Notes under the pieces: generated by a model
What the model was told of the DNA's origin: nothing
The model's input: only the letters and a program-made list of their open reading frames with translations
The model's database searches: none
In this document: in pieces, positions 62,588 to 64,000 of the stretch
Layout: each line of letters opens with the position of its first letter
How positions within the stretch are numbered: the first letter of the stretch is position 1
Made by a program: the position numbers and the translations under genes
Source: Parabacteroides hominis
Lineage (GTDB): Bacteria > Bacteroidota > Bacteroidia > Bacteroidales > Tannerellaceae
DNA length: 64,000 nucleotides
Assembly: GCF_014287585.1 (NCBI RefSeq)
Contig: NZ_JACOOJ010000025.1
Location: 1 to 64,000, forward strand
Direction: 5' to 3'

Positions 62588-64000
62588 TTACTTGCCGAAA
62601 TCCCGGTTTCTGATGATTTGCAGGATCTCCTCCTTCATCTCTTTCGTTATGTTGTTTTGTGTACTTGGCAGGAAAGCGAGAAACCTTTTGGCTGCCTCAT
62701 GGAATTTGTCCGGATGGGAAAAGGAAGGGTCCGCATATAGTTTGGCAAGCAGGAAATAGGTATATCCGTGCTCCGGCAGGATACGGCTGACTTCCAGCAG
62801 GTGACTTTCGGCTTTCCGGTATTGCTTGATCGCCTCCTCGTTTTCCGCAATTGCGTAGTACAGTTTGGGGTTTGCACTTAGTTTTAAAGCCCTGTCCAGC
62901 CATTTGATGGCAATATCGTGCTGTCCGGTTTTACAGAAACATTCCGCTCCCTCGTATAGAAAATCTGGGCGGTGGTATAACCGGACAAACAGACCGGCAT
63001 ACCGGCTGGCTGCTTGTTCATACGCTTGGTTGTGATATAATTTCTGGAGTGTCTTCCATTCTTTATATGTATAATAGATATCTTTCTGCCCATAGAAAAG
63101 AATGCAGGTGAGAACGGCAGCGATGGCGCTGATATACGGGATGCTTCTCTGTATCCGTTGTTTGTCATGCTTTGGATTGGTCACGCATATGACAGTCAGG
63201 AATAAGAGCAGAACCCAATAGGTCGGGAGTTGAAGCGGATAGGAATAGAGGGCGAAGATTCCGAGAGCCAGAATTCCGCCGGAAGCTCCTATCTGTCTGT
63301 GCTTGATTCCGTAATAGAGGGAGAATGCCAGCCAGAAAATAAAGAGCAACAAGCCCGTAATACCTAACTCAAGTCCGATTTGCAGATATTCGTTATACGC
63401 ATATCGGGGACAGATTGCGGTTTGCTTTTCCTTTGAAGAGGCGATATCGGTTCCGAAATAAGCAGATTGCTCCTTTGCGTATGTGGCAGGAAAACCACCT
63501 ATACCTGTGCCAGTTATCGGGTGTTCCATGATAGCCTGGGTCGTGATATTCCAGATCAAAAGTCGGCGGTCTCCTGCCTGGGCTTTTTGGATATTTCCGG
63601 CCAGGATGATTGCTGCGACGATTACAAACAGGATAATTGAAGAGATGGCAAACAGTTTGATATGCTGCTGTATGGTTTCTTTCGTCTGTTTCCACCCGAT
63701 CATCCTCGTCCAGCAAACCCAGATCCCGGAAAGGATGGCGGCAATCCATACGGGCTGGTTGATTTTGAATAGCAAGGCGGTAATAATCAACACCGCTCCG
63801 AGGATAGAGAAATAAAACAGGAAAGTGCGGGATTCCCACAAAGCGATCTTATCGCAATTCTTAAAACGGAGTAACGTATTCAGGCAGATCGGGAAAATGA
63901 CCGCGATATAGCCGTAGAAAGGTTCCGGTTTCAGCGATATTTCAAGCAACTTGAAAACCGGATGGGTGATGGGCGTAGGATCGATGGTATGGCTGATCCC
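62588..64000 (-). CDS. O-antigen ligase-like membrane protein with TPR tail (5' end beyond window)
   Basis: The frame stays open to base 64000 with no stop, so the start lies outside the window; the first Met-like codon inside (TTG 63949) is not the start. 470 residues visible. Several hydrophobic helices in the first ~270 residues include the Wzy_C-type periplasmic loop (RRLLIWNITTQAIMEHPITG, GTGIGGFPATYAKEQ, YNEYLQIGLELGITG), then a soluble helical tail with TPR-like repeats (about 300-465, PDFLYEGAECFCKTGQHDIA, AIKWLDRALKLSANPKLYYA). Members polymerise or ligate surface polysaccharide, or attach O-glycans to protein. Acceptor unknown. Confidence 0.8.
   Translation of the reverse strand, partial: GISHTIDPTPITHPVFKLLEISLKPEPFYGYIAVIFPICLNTLLRFKNCDKIALWESRTFLFYFSILGAVLIITALLFKINQPVWIAAILSGIWVCWTRMIGWKQTKETIQQHIKLFAISSIILFVIVAAIILAGNIQKAQAGDRRLLIWNITTQAIMEHPITGTGIGGFPATYAKEQSAYFGTDIASSKEKQTAICPRYAYNEYLQIGLELGITGLLLFIFWLAFSLYYGIKHRQIGASGGILALGIFALYSYPLQLPTYWVLLLFLTVICVTNPKHDKQRIQRSIPYISAIAAVLTCILFYGQKDIYYTYKEWKTLQKLYHNQAYEQAASRYAGLFVRLYHRPDFLYEGAECFCKTGQHDIAIKWLDRALKLSANPKLYYAIAENEEAIKQYRKAESHLLEVSRILPEHGYTYFLLAKLYADPSFSHPDKFHEAAKRFLAFLPSTQNNITKEMKEEILQIIRNRDFGK

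Overview
The window reads as chromosomal DNA of a gut Bacteroidales bacterium, most likely Parabacteroides or a close relative. Pointers are promoters with the Bacteroidota -7 box TAnnTTTG, few Shine-Dalgarno sequences, SusC-like TonB receptors and 'C-then-Asp/Ser' surface lipoproteins, an F-type ATPase operon in the order atpD-C-I-B-E-F-H-A-G, a TamB/TamL pair and a large surface protein with a C-terminal domain that I recognise as DUF6383-like. The species is inferred, not proven.

Layout. 1-1,760: end of a membrane-protein remnant, a terminator and a repeat-filled gene desert. 1,762-6,314: a cobalamin-riboswitch operon on the minus strand (btuB, btuG, btuF). 6,628-13,759: complete ATP synthase operon. 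14,194-17,004: anaerobic ribonucleotide reductase and its activase. 17,016-20,817: amino-acid exporter, acyltransferase and AraC regulator, followed by a transporter remnant cut by a repeat. 21,417-24,264: TonB receptor with a small His-rich membrane protein. 24,475-28,759: second cobalamin-riboswitch locus (TonB receptor plus Ig-like/DUF4374-like lipoprotein). 28,880-32,833: 11-haem cytochrome divergent from a porin. 32,840-40,806: inositol-monophosphatase family enzyme, TamB and TamL. 40,869-42,986: arginine catabolism (ornithine aminotransferase, arginase). 43,080-44,503: duplicated repeat/promoter/terminator region leading into the DUF6383-like surface protein. 47,941-49,311: repeats again. 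49,312-53,553: D-lactate-dehydrogenase-like flavoprotein and an exported sulfide:quinone-reductase-like enzyme. 53,749-59,407: one-protein sensor/regulator and carB with an attenuator-like leader. 59,416-60,159: small outer-membrane protein and lipoprotein. 60,672-64,000: heparinase II/III-like enzyme and an O-antigen-ligase-like protein running off the edge.

Working together: two corrinoid-uptake loci are both under predicted cobalamin riboswitches. Respiratory parts (haem cytochrome, quinone-reducing flavoproteins, ATP synthase) and the oxygen-sensitive NrdD fit an anaerobe with electron transport. The most unusual features are non-coding: a nested-palindrome MITE-like element present six times, a second repeat family present three times, tandem 22-bp mini-hairpins, duplicated promoter-plus-terminator modules before the surface-protein gene, and a promoter/34-codon ORF/terminator leader before carB. 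All percentages and homology calls are by eye; no search was run.
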